Positions 35,261 through 47,439 of a stretch of 64,000 nt of DNA are shown in pieces (the stretch's first letter is position 1; each line of letters begins with the position of its first letter). The stretch spans positions 18,623,790 through 18,687,789 of the forward strand of contig NC_080060.1 of the NCBI RefSeq assembly GCF_026212465.1, in the 5' to 3' direction. This stretch comes from Amaranthus tricolor. Its lineage: Eukaryota; Streptophyta; Magnoliopsida; Caryophyllales; Amaranthaceae. A program made the translations under genes and the position numbers. The notes below the pieces were generated by a model that saw nothing but the letters and a program-made list of their open reading frames with translations, did not search any database and was not told where the DNA came from.

Positions 35261-36950
35261 TGTAATAGTCCAGGTTAAAGTGAGCAGTATATTCACATGT
35301 AAATATGAATTCCGGGTCACACGTCAGATGTTTAAGTTAAACCGTTTCTAGGATTGTTGATGTTCTAGTGATAAAGAAATAAGTAATCCAAAGAAGAAAA
35401 TAATAAATCAGCGAAAGTTTTCAAGTTTACAAATTGAGAGCCTAAGCGCCTCATCAAAATCAGATAAAGTCCAAAATAAAACGTACTTGCTAAAATAAAT
35501 AGTAAAGTTCAAACAATAAAATGACATAAACTCGTGTGTGATAGTCAACTCATTAACTGGTACTAACGTTCGAATCCTCACAAACTAGCCCCACCTGCAA
35601 ATCATCCTGCTAGTTGTTGAATGACAACATCATAGCAAGCACCAAAGAACACAAACCAATCAAAGACTTCATACAATGTATTATACATGTTACATACAAG
35701 CAATGAGTTCATCCTAGCATGCAAAGGCTTTAATAGTTAAAATACCATATTTAACTTTCCAATTCCCAACTCATGTCGTTGCTCGTCTAGTTTGGGTCGC
35801 CAGAGTAATATAAAAGTTTGGATGAATACACATGGGAGAGCTAATCCCAAGGCAACCTTCGGCCTAAGACGTTGTCCATCCAATTCGGGTCATCAAAGGT
35901 AAAGTATACATACCCCCATGGTGACCGTAATGAAAAACGGCCATGGAAACGATAACAATAAAAACTCCATTCCAATAATTTAACCCCATGTGGGTAACAA
36001 ACACAAACCATCCTCAAATTTCCAATTTAAAACTCCTTTCAAATTATTTTTGGTGTCTAAGCCTTAAGGGATATACAACATCATATTACAGAATAAACAC
36101 AACATTACTTTACATAATCAATTACAAAAGTATGGTCCCTCTAGGAGTGGCAGGACAAGATTCGAATCGAATATTTATCAACTATCATCATCAACCTCAA
36201 CTCTAATCCTAAACATTGAACACAAGACCAAACCTAGGGTTTCTCTAATCTAAAACCCCCAAAAAAACTACTCAAACATACTAGAGCTAAAAGCAATAAA
36301 CATGGGAAACATTAAATCTATTCTAGAAAACATTAGAAGAATTGAAAGACAATAAAACAATAAATTTACACTAAGAAAGCATCAAAGAAAGAAAGACATT
36401 AAAGCATTTAAGAAATAAACTTACATAAATGGAGAAGCTTGAATGTAGAGAAAGCATAAATGTAGAACATTAAATCTAATCTAGGGTTTAAAACTACGAA
36501 AACAAATAAATGTTTGATGTTCTCATGTGAGACACAAGAGCTCTCACAATAGGCTTCCTCATCTTTTTACAGAAATGAGGGGTATTTATAAGCCAAGGAA
36601 CAAAAGGGGTAAAAAAAAAAACCCTAAAAGCCCTCAGGAATAAACTTGCAAAGATAACAATTTTGCGAAACCGCATACATTCGACCCAATGGTATGTCAT
36701 TCGGTAAAAACAGTAATATTTCAATGCTATAGACTTCTCAACTGAATTCGGCTTGTCTTGTATTCATTCGACCGAATGAATTTGCCTTTATCCGTATCAG
36801 CATTTCATTCGCCCAAAATAAAACAGCATTTCCAAGAAAAGTCTGTCGCCTGCCTCACTTAATTATCAAATGTGCCTAATTCTTTTTACTTAATGTTGCT
36901 TTTCTAACTCATGCAATTTATAAGGTGCTGCCAAACTTTTTTTTAAATTT

Positions 36951-37021
<71 letters not shown>

Positions 37022-37200
37022 CCCCGATCTTTAGCGAGGCCTCTGCGAATGTCTCGAAATGTGCGCCGAAGTCTCAAACACATGGAATTGGACCTCGATG
37101 TCTTAAAAAACACTTGAAGTAAAGCGTGTAAAAAGCATTCTAAAACGCGGGACTCGAGACTACAATGAGGAGATAAATGTGCTCTAAAAATGAGCACATC
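35261..37200. mobile_element. Probable LTR (solo or truncated) in the hAT relic
   Basis: It starts TGTAATAGTCCAGG exactly where the hAT coding similarity stops, and has no coding frame over ~1.9 kb. Composition (short gene-like words, CCATGGTGACC-type blocks, many inverted motifs) resembles the gypsy LTRs at 49793 and 57336. It contains a hairpin TTCATTC-GACC-GAATGAA (36763-36780) and a (TA)n run (36954-37018). No direct repeat or TSD could be proved, and the right border is a guess at the start of CACTA similarity. Confidence 0.4.
36954..37019. repeat. (TA)n microsatellite
   Basis: About 32 uninterrupted TA units. Confidence 0.97.
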
Positions 37201-38740
37201 AATAAGACATTTGGGGATGAAGTTCGTAACTTAAGGCTCAGACTATATACGGATGGAATGAACCCATTCGGCAATCTTAGTTCTCAACATAGTACTTGGC
37301 CAGTATTGTTAGTGATCTATAATTTATCACCTTGGTTGTGTATGAAGCGTAAGTAAATTATGCTTTCGCTTCTTATTTCGGGTCCTAAACAACCTGGCAA
37401 TGACATAGATGTATATCTTACACCTCTCGTTGAGGATTTGAGAAAGATGTGGGATGAAGGCGTTTTCGTGTTTGATGCACATGCTAATGAGGAGTTCACC
37501 TTGCGTGCAATGCTCTTATGCACCGTTAATGATTTTCCAGAATATGGTAACTTATCAGGGTATAAGAACAGAGGGAAGAAAGCATGCCTAATATGTATCG
37601 ATGACATGGAATCCACGTGGATTCCTAAGTGCAAGTATGTATTCATGCACCATCGAAAGTTCCTCCCACGAGATCACCAATATCGTAAGAAGAAAAAGAT
37701 GTTCAACGGGGAGGTTGAGGACCGTGTAGGTCGTCGACCGTTGACCGGTTATGAGGTTTACGAACAAGTTAAGGGATTTGAAACTATATTTGGTAAAACA
37801 GGGCAAGTGCAAGGGGGTGAAGAGCGACTATGGAAAAAAGAATCAATCTTTTGGAAGCTTCCATATTGGAAAGATCTATAGGTTAGGCATTGTCTTGACG
37901 TTATGCATATAGAGAAAAATGTATGCGATGCCATACTCGGGATGCTCATGAACATTCCAGGTAAGACAAAGGATATTAATGCCGTACGAGATTACTTTGA
38001 ATGTTAGGGTATTCGTCCGGAGTTGTGGCCACAGGTTAAGGTGAGTAAGAAAAGAAATAGAGCTGATGAAGTTGGTGACAGTAACAAGGGAAAGGGCAGT
38101 AAGAATAAGATGAGTAATGAAAAAAATTATTTGCCTCTAGCATGCTATACATTGTCCAAGGCAGAGAAGGGGGCATTTTGTGAGTCTTTGTATGACATTA
38201 AGGTTCCGTCTGGGTACTCATCCAACATGAAGAGATTTGTGACTCTAAATGGTGAGTTGACGTTGGGAAGCATGAAATCTCACGATTACCATGTAATGAT
38301 GCAAGTGTTCTTACCAATTGCAATTTGTGGAATACTACCAAAACATGTGAGATATGCTATTATCGAGCTATGTTCGTTCTTCAACACAATTTGTAGTAAA
38401 GTTCTTGATCCCTTTAATCTTGATGCTCCTCAAAGCGACTTGATTGTAACTTTATGCAAGCTTTAGATGTATTTTCCACCTTCTTTTTTTGAAATAATGG
38501 TTCATCTTATTGTCCATCTCTTTCGTGAAATCAAGCTTTTGGGTCCAGTTTTTTTAAGGTGGTGTTTTCCTTTTGAAAGTCACATGGGAGTTTTACAACA
38601 TAAAGTGAAGAATCTAGCACAGCCCGAGGGTAGTATGATTCAAGGCACTGTGAGCGATGAGATTAGTAATTATTGCAGCCGACATCTACAGATATTTTTG
38701 CATAGTTGTGAGCTAAATCAGGCTTTGTACAAAGCATAAA
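37200..38740 (+). pseudogene. CACTA (En/Spm) TNP2-type transposase relic
   Basis: Plus-strand TNP2/Transposase_21 similarity. From about 37206: FGDEVRNLRLRLYTDGMNPF and WPVLLVIYNLSPWLCMKRK. After a frame change, 37363-37881 gives SGPKQPGNDIDVYLTPLVED, AMLLCTVNDFPEYGNLSGY and MHHRKFLPRDH. Then about 37885-38000 gives DVMHIEKNVCDAILGMLMN. The downstream part (38023-38739) is the DUF4218-type tail, with YDIKVPSGYSSNMKR, MKSHDYHVMMQVFLPIAI and MVHLIVHLFREIKLLGPVF. In-frame stops (37879, 38006, 38464) and at least one shift inactivate it. CACTA termini were not found. The element would have moved by cut and paste. Confidence 0.85.
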
Positions 38741-39049
38741 AGTTGTAGATCTTTTTGAGTAGATGTTCGTAGCCTCAAAAAACGCCTATTAGAGTCCGTA
38801 TGAGTGAGATATGCCCATTTTAAAACTGGACTATCATGTACTTCGCGAATTACGTTTTTTCCTTGTTCGGATCCAATTTTCTCATTTCGTCCAACTTTAT
38901 TTTTAATTACAAATCCTACAAAATTTTAATAAAATTATATAAGTGTAGATATTAACTCATAAATTAAATATATACTAAATATTATATATTATTTAATGAA
39001 CGTAGTAAAATCGTACGTAAAGAGGAGTAAAAATAATGTAACTTTTAGC
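38741..39049. other. AT-rich spacer between CACTA and gypsy relics
   Basis: No coding. It could be the 3' UTR of either neighbour, or LTR U3-like DNA. Nothing decisive. Confidence 0.35.
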
Positions 39050-39668
39050 CCTTAACATCCACAGAAACACCATCTTTAGAGACGAAATGACCAAAAAAAG
39101 ACACCTTCTCCAACCAAAACTCGCACTTCGACAACTTGGCGTACAATTTGTGTTCTCACAGAGGTTGTAAAACTAAACGTAGATGCCCCTCATGGTCATC
39201 CTAGTCCTTGGAATAAACCAGTATGTCATCATTGAAGACTACCACAAACTTATCCAGGTAAGCACTAAACACCTGTTTCATCAAACACATAAACGCGACT
39301 GAGGCATTTGTTAACCCAAAAGGCATCACGGTGAACTTGAAGTATCCATAACGTGTCCTAAAAGTTGTTTTATGTATGTCTTCCTCAGCGATCCTCAATT
39401 GATGATAACTCGACTGTAAATTAATTTTCGAAAAGATCCCAACTCCCTTCAATTAATCAAACAAATCATCTTTTTGGGGTAACAGGTTCTTTTTCTTAAT
39501 GGTCACCTTGTTTAACTCACTATAGTCAATACATAACCTCAAACTGCGGTCCTTCTTTCTCACGAACAGCACCGGAGCGCCCCAAGATGAAATACTTGGT
39601 CGGATATAACCCTTGTCCAACAGTTCTTCAAGCTGAGACTTCAATTCCTCCATCTCCTTTGGGGCCAT
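39050..39668 (-). pseudogene. Ty3/gypsy reverse transcriptase fragment
   Basis: The minus-strand RT reads [20 protein letters not shown] and [20 protein letters not shown] (39453-39668). After an in-frame stop at 39453-39455 it continues [25 protein letters not shown] and the catalytic box [11 protein letters not shown] (39201-39452). A last piece [20 protein letters not shown] reaches about 39050, where similarity stops. RNase H and integrase are absent, so the element is 3'-truncated. FNDD replaces the usual F(I/A)DD; both aspartates remain. Confidence 0.88.
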
Positions 39669-40384
39669 GCGATATAGGGCCTTGAAATTGGTCCCCTTCC
39701 AGGTACCAAGTCTATCATGAAGTCGATTTCCAGCTGAGGTGGCATGCCGGGAATTTCATCAAGAAAAACGTTCATGAACTCATTCACAACATCAATATTA
39801 TTAGGGTCTACCTCTTTTTTTCTCTCCTGACTGATGTGACACAAGTACAAGGGATGTCCTTGTCTTACAAGTCTTTTTAACTCCAAGTTCAACACTAAGT
39901 TCGTTTTAGGCCCCTTGGAATATTTTTTATACCTAACGTTTTCCCCAAACGGTCCTACCAATAGTACTCTTTGCTTCCTACATTCAATTGTAGCTTTATA
40001 TTTTCCTAACCAATCCATTTTCAAAATTACCTCTAATCCCTCCATGTCTAACACATACAAATTACTAGAAAAGACAACTCTCCCTATCTTCAAAGGCACA
40101 TCCTTATACAACCTATTAAAACTATATAATTTCCCTGATGGAACAGCCACAGTATATGATACTTTTTTAAATATTTCTAAAATCAATTCTTCTACTTTAC
40201 TCTTTGCAAGAAATGAACAAGTTGCACCCGAATCAAACAATACATTAACAACTATTGAATGGATGGTGAACGTACTTGTAAACAGATCCGTTGCCTGGTC
40301 AGCTTCCCTTGAACTAACCGCAAATACTCGTCCACCATCCGGCTGTGTTTTCATTCCTCCCCCTTGGTTTCCCACACGTTGCAT
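39641..40384 (-). pseudogene. Ty3/gypsy protease and pol start
   Basis: Aspartic protease with the active site LFDSGAT (D at residue 51 of this frame) and a later LEVILKMDWLGKYKATI block. It then runs into the RT leader ([29 protein letters not shown]). The frame shifts into the RT at about 39641-39668. The protease would cut the Gag-Pol polyprotein. Confidence 0.85.
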
Positions 40385-40450
40385 TCCTGAAACTTCAACC
40401 CGATTTTCTTCTATCCGACCCAGTCCCCTATTAAATTGTCGTTGGAGCCT

Positions 40451-41400
40451 CTAACCATTGTTACCATGATGACCTCCCTCAGTTTGTTGGTTGCCTTGTC
40501 TCCCAAATTTGTTCTGGTTTCTTTGCTGGTGTTGCTCTCCCGGCTGTTGATTTCCACTTCCTTTCTTTATGTAGCACTCATACTCCCTATGCCCCCTCTT
40601 GTAGCAAAAATTACACTCAACAAAATTTCTCTCACAATCTTTTCCGGGGTGGTTTTTCTTGCAAAAATACTTCATTTCCTTGCTATCCCGATCGAGCAGA
40701 GGCTTTACAGACCCTGCTTCTCCCGTGAACCCAACATTCACATTAGAACCACTTCCTTGGAACCCTCTAAAAGTCTTTGGCTTCTTCTAATAGAAGCCTG
40801 AAGGTGTTCCTAAGGCCCAACTAACCATTTCCTGCCTCTTCTCTATAACACTGACCTTCTCCTTTTCTTTCTCCTGCCATAACATATTCCCCACCTGAGG
40901 TGCTTGCATATACATTTGCTCTAACGTGCTATAGTGATCACTTTCGATATGTTTTTGAAATATCAAAAGATAATCTTAGTTTAAAGCGTTGCATTTTCTT
41001 CTCTCCGGTGGGTACATTATCTAGGCAGTATTTGATGTACTCCATAAACTTGTGGTAGTATTCATCAACAGTCAAAACACCCATCTCGAATCGAGTAAAT
41101 TCGTTCGACTTCCTTTCTCACATGCAGGGGGTAAAACTTCTCCTGCATAGCTCTCTTAAACATAGCCCAATCAAAAACCCCCTTTGCTTGCTCTAATAGT
41201 TCCGCCTTACTGTTTGCCCACCAATAATCGACTTTCCCAGTCAAACAGAAAGCAGCCTGATTGACTTTTAGTTCTTCCGGACACTCTACTACGTCGAAGA
41301 GTTTGTCAAACTCTCTTAACCATTGTTCAAGCTCTGACGGTTCTCCCTTACTATCAAAGGGTGATGGTTTGTTCTAACTGATCCTCTTGCTCATCTCAGA
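40451..41400 (-). pseudogene. Ty3/gypsy gag with zinc knuckle
   Basis: The nucleocapsid part (40451-40741) has a CCHC knuckle CNFCYKRGHREYEC and a preceding CKKNHPGKDC pseudo-knuckle, then a Gln/Gly-rich tail. The upstream capsid part, in shifted frames to about 41390, reads SELEQWLREFDKLFDVVECP, KVDYWWANSKAELLEQAKGV and MQEKFYPLHVRKEVERI, typical of Retrotrans_gag. Several frame breaks. It belongs with 39050-40384. Confidence 0.8.
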
Positions 41401-41819
41401 GGCTTGTTATAAAAAAGATCTCGTTCGTGTGTACCAACCGCAGTTAACGCCTTAACCAAGTTCCTTAATGTTTGGTTAGTATCATTTCTAGCTAGTCTTT
41501 TCTTAGAAATTAGAGGCTTCTTCTGAAAATGAAAGAAATGGGTGCTATAAGTATATTTCCTAAGATTCATAATAAGGTAAGACCCTAATCGTTTTTTTAA
41601 ATTAATTAATTTGTTGTTCGATTCAATTGTTAAACACAAAAGTCGTTACACGATAAACTTGTTACTTGACGAAAAGTGCGCACAACAAAAATATACTCGA
41701 ATAATTATTTAATATATTCAATCGACTAATTATTTATTAATAATTTATTTTTTTAATCAATAATTTAACGGGGTGTTATACATAACCTGTATGAGAGGGA
41801 GGCATAAAACAAAAATTCA
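41391..41819. other. Possible gypsy 5' leader/LTR remnant
   Basis: AT-rich, no coding. It lies upstream of gag on minus. The end AACGGGGTGTTATACATAAC recalls an LTR end (compare GTGTTATA at the chromovirus LTR), but no LTR pair was found. Confidence 0.35.
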
Positions 41820-43542
41820 ACAACTTTTTTAAAAGCCAATTTTCATCAACACAATGTGCAGTTACAATGATATATCCATCTGAGGTTATTGATTTCCAAC
41901 AATCATGAATAAGGCAAATTCTACTACTAATTGAACCCAACAAAAATTTCATATTCTCCTTCTCTCTTCACACATCTGAACAACATTAGACTTAGAAGTA
42001 TTTCTGTTTAACAACCCTGTTTATGTTTGGGGGGGGGGGGAGGTTGGGACAAGTGGGTTGGTGAAATTAATTTTTTCATGTTTATTCACCTCTATTGTCA
42101 AATGATAGTATTTTTGGTTGAGTTTGAAATTGAGTGAGAATCGTATGATAAAATTTGACAAATACATCAAAGACTTAATACTTTTGTTTCAAAAATAGAC
42201 CCAACTCATTTGAGTACAATCATCCACAAACAAGATGTAGTACGAGAAATCATGTGTGTCACAAGTGGGAGCAGGAACCCAAACATCAATATTTATTAAA
42301 ACAAAAGGGTTAATACTATGAGTCAAACTAGGGGCATATGAGTGTTTATGGATTCAAGGATGCGTTGCAATGAGAATGAGAAGGAAAAAGACGTTTCAAG
42401 TACCCTAAAGAAGAATGACCTAAACATTAGTGCCACATCCATAACTGATGATCGGAGACCCATGAGCAAACGAAATTTGACCTTTTTAAACCGCCTCATC
42501 CATATAGTTTAAGCCTCCTTTCTCAGTACCATGCCCAATGATCGTCCCAGTCTGAGCATCCTACACAAATACACCTATTATAAGTCACAAGAACAATACA
42601 ATTAAGATCTTTAGTTAACTGAGATAATAATTTATAAGACAGACTAGGAATTAAGAGACAATTATTTAAATGAATCAAAGGAGAAATATCAACTTCCAGC
42701 CCAATCTACACTAATATATGCTCCATTTGCAGTTTGGATATGAGTTTGAGTAGTAAGAACAATGGAATTAATATCAGAAGGGTCATTCGTCATTGTGTTT
42801 GTGACCCCACAATTAAAAATTCAAGAGGACAGAAACTTTTTGCAAATTAAACCAAAACCATTTAAAGTAGAGAAGGGTTTTTGGTTAGGGTTTAGATTAG
42901 TGGAGTGCACCGCCAAAAATCTCCTTTTCTAGGAAATTTATTTGAGTTTATTCCCTTGGGTTGCACACGCTCTAACTTCTCTACTTTTGTTGTTTCTAAA
43001 AACCGTTCTTCACTGCTCTGATGCTCGGGTTTTAATAGGAATTTGCCATGGACATATTTACCTAATTTCCAGAATCAGGGAGCACTTTGTCATCTGGGTA
43101 TTCGTCGCCTAAGGACACCACTGAGCAGGCCTTGCCACTGGTTTGAAAAGTAAAGGCCTTGTCGACGGCTTGCTCATGGTTGATTTTTCGGGGAGGAAGA
43201 ACCATTCGCCACCAGAGTGGAAAAAATCATATCGGTTTGTGGGCTTGGTTTGATGCTTTGATTTCTAGTTTGTTTTTTTGATTTATCTTTTTGGATTTAA
43301 CGGTTGAGAAGAGGGTGGTCCTCCCTACCCTAGGTATGAGATGGTTCGCCGAAAAAAGAGTTCTAATGTCGGACACTCTCGTGTTCGGGTATATAACCTT
43401 TTAGGTTGCAACACCAGGGTTAGTCACAATACACGGACCGATTTTCATGGTAGGTAATTTTTTATTTTTTCGGTAGATGATGAACATGACAAAGTGGAGC
43501 GGTTATAGGTTGTCGGAAAACACCATTGGCTTTGATTCCATG
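41820..43542 (-). pseudogene. Copia relic B (minus), with primer site
   Basis: The minus-strand translation in broken frames gives a pre-integrase block DAQTGTIIGHGTEKGGLNYM (about 42500-42570). Farther along it gives YYILFVDDCTQMSWVYF (about 42180-42250), the copia integrase FVDD block. At the upstream end TGGAATCAAAGCCAATGG (43525-43542) resembles the tRNA-Met primer site TGGTATCAGAGC. Between them (42960-43520) is leader or gag DNA with no clear frame. The 3' part is missing. The blocks match copia relic A at 44200-46590, so the two are the same or closely related families. Confidence 0.65.
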
Positions 43543-43895
43543 AAGAAAAAAATAATGCGAAAATAAAGAGTTTGGCCAGTGAATACTGATTTTGTATTAA
43601 GTTATAAAATGAAACGAAGGCTTCTACTTATACAAGATTAAGTAGTCTAATCTACGAAACAAAATAATTACAGAATGATTACACAACCAATAACATCTCC
43701 TAAATGTGTTGAATATACTTTGCTACAGGAACGAGCGGCGATTGATTGTATGAAATCAAATATCCCTTAGTAGTGACGGAGAGGTGTATGAAATCATGAT
43801 CACTCCTACAAAAGGTAAAAATACTGGAACACCACGATATTTTTCGTATAGATATTTACTTACTAATGACATATATAAAGAAGTATTTTAATAAT

Positions 43896-43950
<55 letters not shown>

Positions 43951-44199
43951 GTTATATTAAAAGATTACACCTTTTGCATGAAGGTGGACTAACTTGTGTG
44001 ATTTCAACCCAAATCTTTAGCCCAAAACCTTAAAATGTTGGGTGGGCATGTGGTGTAAGCAAAGCGCCTGGTGATGATGGTTTCATTTGCACCATTAATC
44101 TATGAATTCAAATCAGCTTATGTCTATTAGACTTAAGACATTAATTGCACCATTAATCTATTAATCCTAATCACCTTTTGTGTTTGGAAGGCAGACACC
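43543..44199. other. Probable copia LTR DNA with (AAT)n
   Basis: It follows the primer site of relic B (43525-43542) and so is probably that element's 5' LTR. On minus it has a TATAAGTAGAAG TATA-like block (about 43622-43640). It includes an (AAT)n run (43889-43950). A 15-base GCACCATTAATCTAT is repeated at about 44091 and 44148. LTR borders unknown. Confidence 0.4.
43889..43950. repeat. (AAT)n trinucleotide microsatellite
   Basis: About 20 AAT units, nearly perfect. Confidence 0.95.
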
Positions 44200-46590
44200 G
44201 GAAGGGCATTGAAGTTTTGTCCTGGGACAACTCAATTACATCACCGCCACCCTCCTAAACCCACATAACCGACATACCCGCAATGGAAACAAAAAGATTA
44301 AATAGTTTTGTCCTGGATTATTGCAAACATTGATTCTGAACTTGTTAATCAGTTTCTAGATTATAATACAATATGGGATTTGTGGAAGGGCATTGAAACC
44401 CATTAAAACAGTGGGAAAGATGAAACTCCAGATTTTAGATTTAAGTTCTAGAGTTGCACCCATTAAACAAAATCAAGACTTAATTGAAGTTTTCTTTGGA
44501 AAACTTAACACAATCTGATAAGAAATAGACCGACGGATGCCAAATGCTATGAAATATGATGAAGACATAACAATCTTTAATACGTTCACACAAAAGCAAC
44601 GGCTATATCAGTTTCTTGCAGGCATAAATAATAATCTCGACAAAGAAAGTCGAGATGTCAAATCAAGACCCACTACCAACACCAGACATGGCTTATGCGG
44701 CCATTTGTCGGAAAATTGCACAGCGTGGGATTATGATCCACACTTCATCATTGGGATTAAAACCTCAGAAATATGCAATGGCTTGGCTACACAATAGCAG
44801 TCAGATGGTTCTTCATCCTGACGTGACATGAATCACCTTAAATGCTCACACTGTGGTGGATTTAGACACACAAAGAAGGGATGTTTTAATTTCATCGAGT
44901 ATCCGGAGTGGTGGGATGAACTCAAGCACCACAAAACCGCCACCAAGGCTCAAGCAAGAACCGGCGGCAAGGCACATGCTATCACCGGAATCTTAATCGC
45001 CACCATACCCTCAATAGAGAATCAGTCCTAATGTGTTTGTCGTGTCAATCTCTGTCTTCCAGTTGGATTTTTGATTGTGGTGCCACTGATACGATAACTT
45101 TTGACCATCGGGGTCTTATTTCTGTTGAACACACTAACCGTTCCCACATTCAAACTGCAAATGGGGAGTGTGTTCTTGTAGATCGAGCTGAACCCACTAA
45201 CATTACATCATCACTTCATTTAAAAAACTGCCTTTAATACCAAGCCTGTCTCATAAATTCTTGTCTATTAGTCAATTGACTAGAGAGCTTAATTACACTG
45301 TTCTTATGTCTTCTACTTATAGTATTGTGATGCTCAGACAGGAAAGATCATTGGGCGTGGTACTGAAAGAGGAGGCTTGTACTATGTGGATGTGACGACT
45401 CAATAGGGTCATACTTTGCTTGCTCATGGGTCTTTTGATCATCAATTATCGAGGTGGCATCGACGACTTGGCCATCCCTCATTAGGGTATTTAAAACGTC
45501 TTTTCCCATCCCTCAGTAATTGTAATGTACCCTTAGATTGTGAAGCTTGTGTAATAGAAAAAGTCATAAACAAAACCATCTTCCTTGTTTGACTCATAGT
45601 ATTAAACCATTTGTTTTGATACATTATGATGTTTGGGGTCCTGCTCCTGATTTTAATACGCATGGATTTTTTTACTATGTTTTGTTTGTGGATAATTGTA
45701 CTCGTATGAGTTAGATTTACTTCTTAAAACATAAATCTGAGGTTTTTGATGTCTTTGTTAAGTTCTATAATATGCTCATCACTCAATTTAAAAACACAAC
45801 CACAAATACTTTGATCAGACAATGGGGGGGATACATCAACTCGAACATGCAAAATTTCTTTTCAACTCAAGGTTTTATTCATCAAACCACTTGTCCTAAT
45901 ACTCCACAACAAATGGGGTAGCTGAACGAAAGAACCATACTCCCCTTGAGATAACCCGAGCTGTTATATTTGAAGCTCATATTCCACCCATTCTTTCCTG
46001 AAGCAATTGCCACTGCCACTTACCTAACTAATCGTCTTCCCACAAAATCCCTCAATTTCAAGACTCCTTTAGCCACCCTTCAAACGCATCATACTATCCC
46101 CACTTCTCATTCCTTACCTCCCCACGTGTTTCGTTGTTCATCTTCCTAAACAAGTCTGCAACAAACTTGAACCTTGTGCTCTAAAATGTGTCTTTCTTGG
46201 GTATGGGGTGACATAGAAGGGGTATCGGTGCTATGACCCAGTCCATAACAAACTCTATACTACTATTGACTGTGACTTCTTTGAGGAATTATATTATTAT
46301 TCCTAGCTTAGTCCTCAGGGGGAGACTACAATTGGTGACTTAAGCTGGCTTACAGTTCCCATAGTAATTGATCCCGATCCTATAGAGCAAATAGGTAATC
46401 CCACTGTTGTCACTAAAGACATAGTAATTCCTCTTCCTCAGATCATCCATGTCCTATCTGAAGCATCAAGTGAAAATACTGAACAAGAGGTACAATCTAA
46501 ACTTTTGATTGATGTTACTAATGATATATCAGATATTGAGGAACAGTGCATATATAAGTTACCACCGAGGAGTACAAGGGATGTCCTCCA
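44200..46590 (+). pseudogene. Copia relic A (plus): gag, protease, integrase pieces
   Basis: Plus-strand Ty1/copia polyprotein in broken frames. Gag: pieces from 44220 and 44537-44797; zinc knuckle CSHCGGFRHTKKGCFNFIEY (44828-45031). Protease: WIFDCGATDTIT (45031-45237), carrying D-C-G-A in place of D-S-G-A. Pre-integrase: GTERGGLYYVDVTTQ and FDHQLSRWHRRLGHPSLGYL (about 45355-45500). Integrase: FYYVLFVDNCTRMS, CPNTPQQNGVAERKNHT (about 45670-45960). It fades by about 46560 and runs into a (TA)n tract; RT and RNase H are missing. Many stops. Old and inactive. Confidence 0.85.
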
Positions 46591-46591
46591 A

Positions 46592-47439
<848 letters not shown>

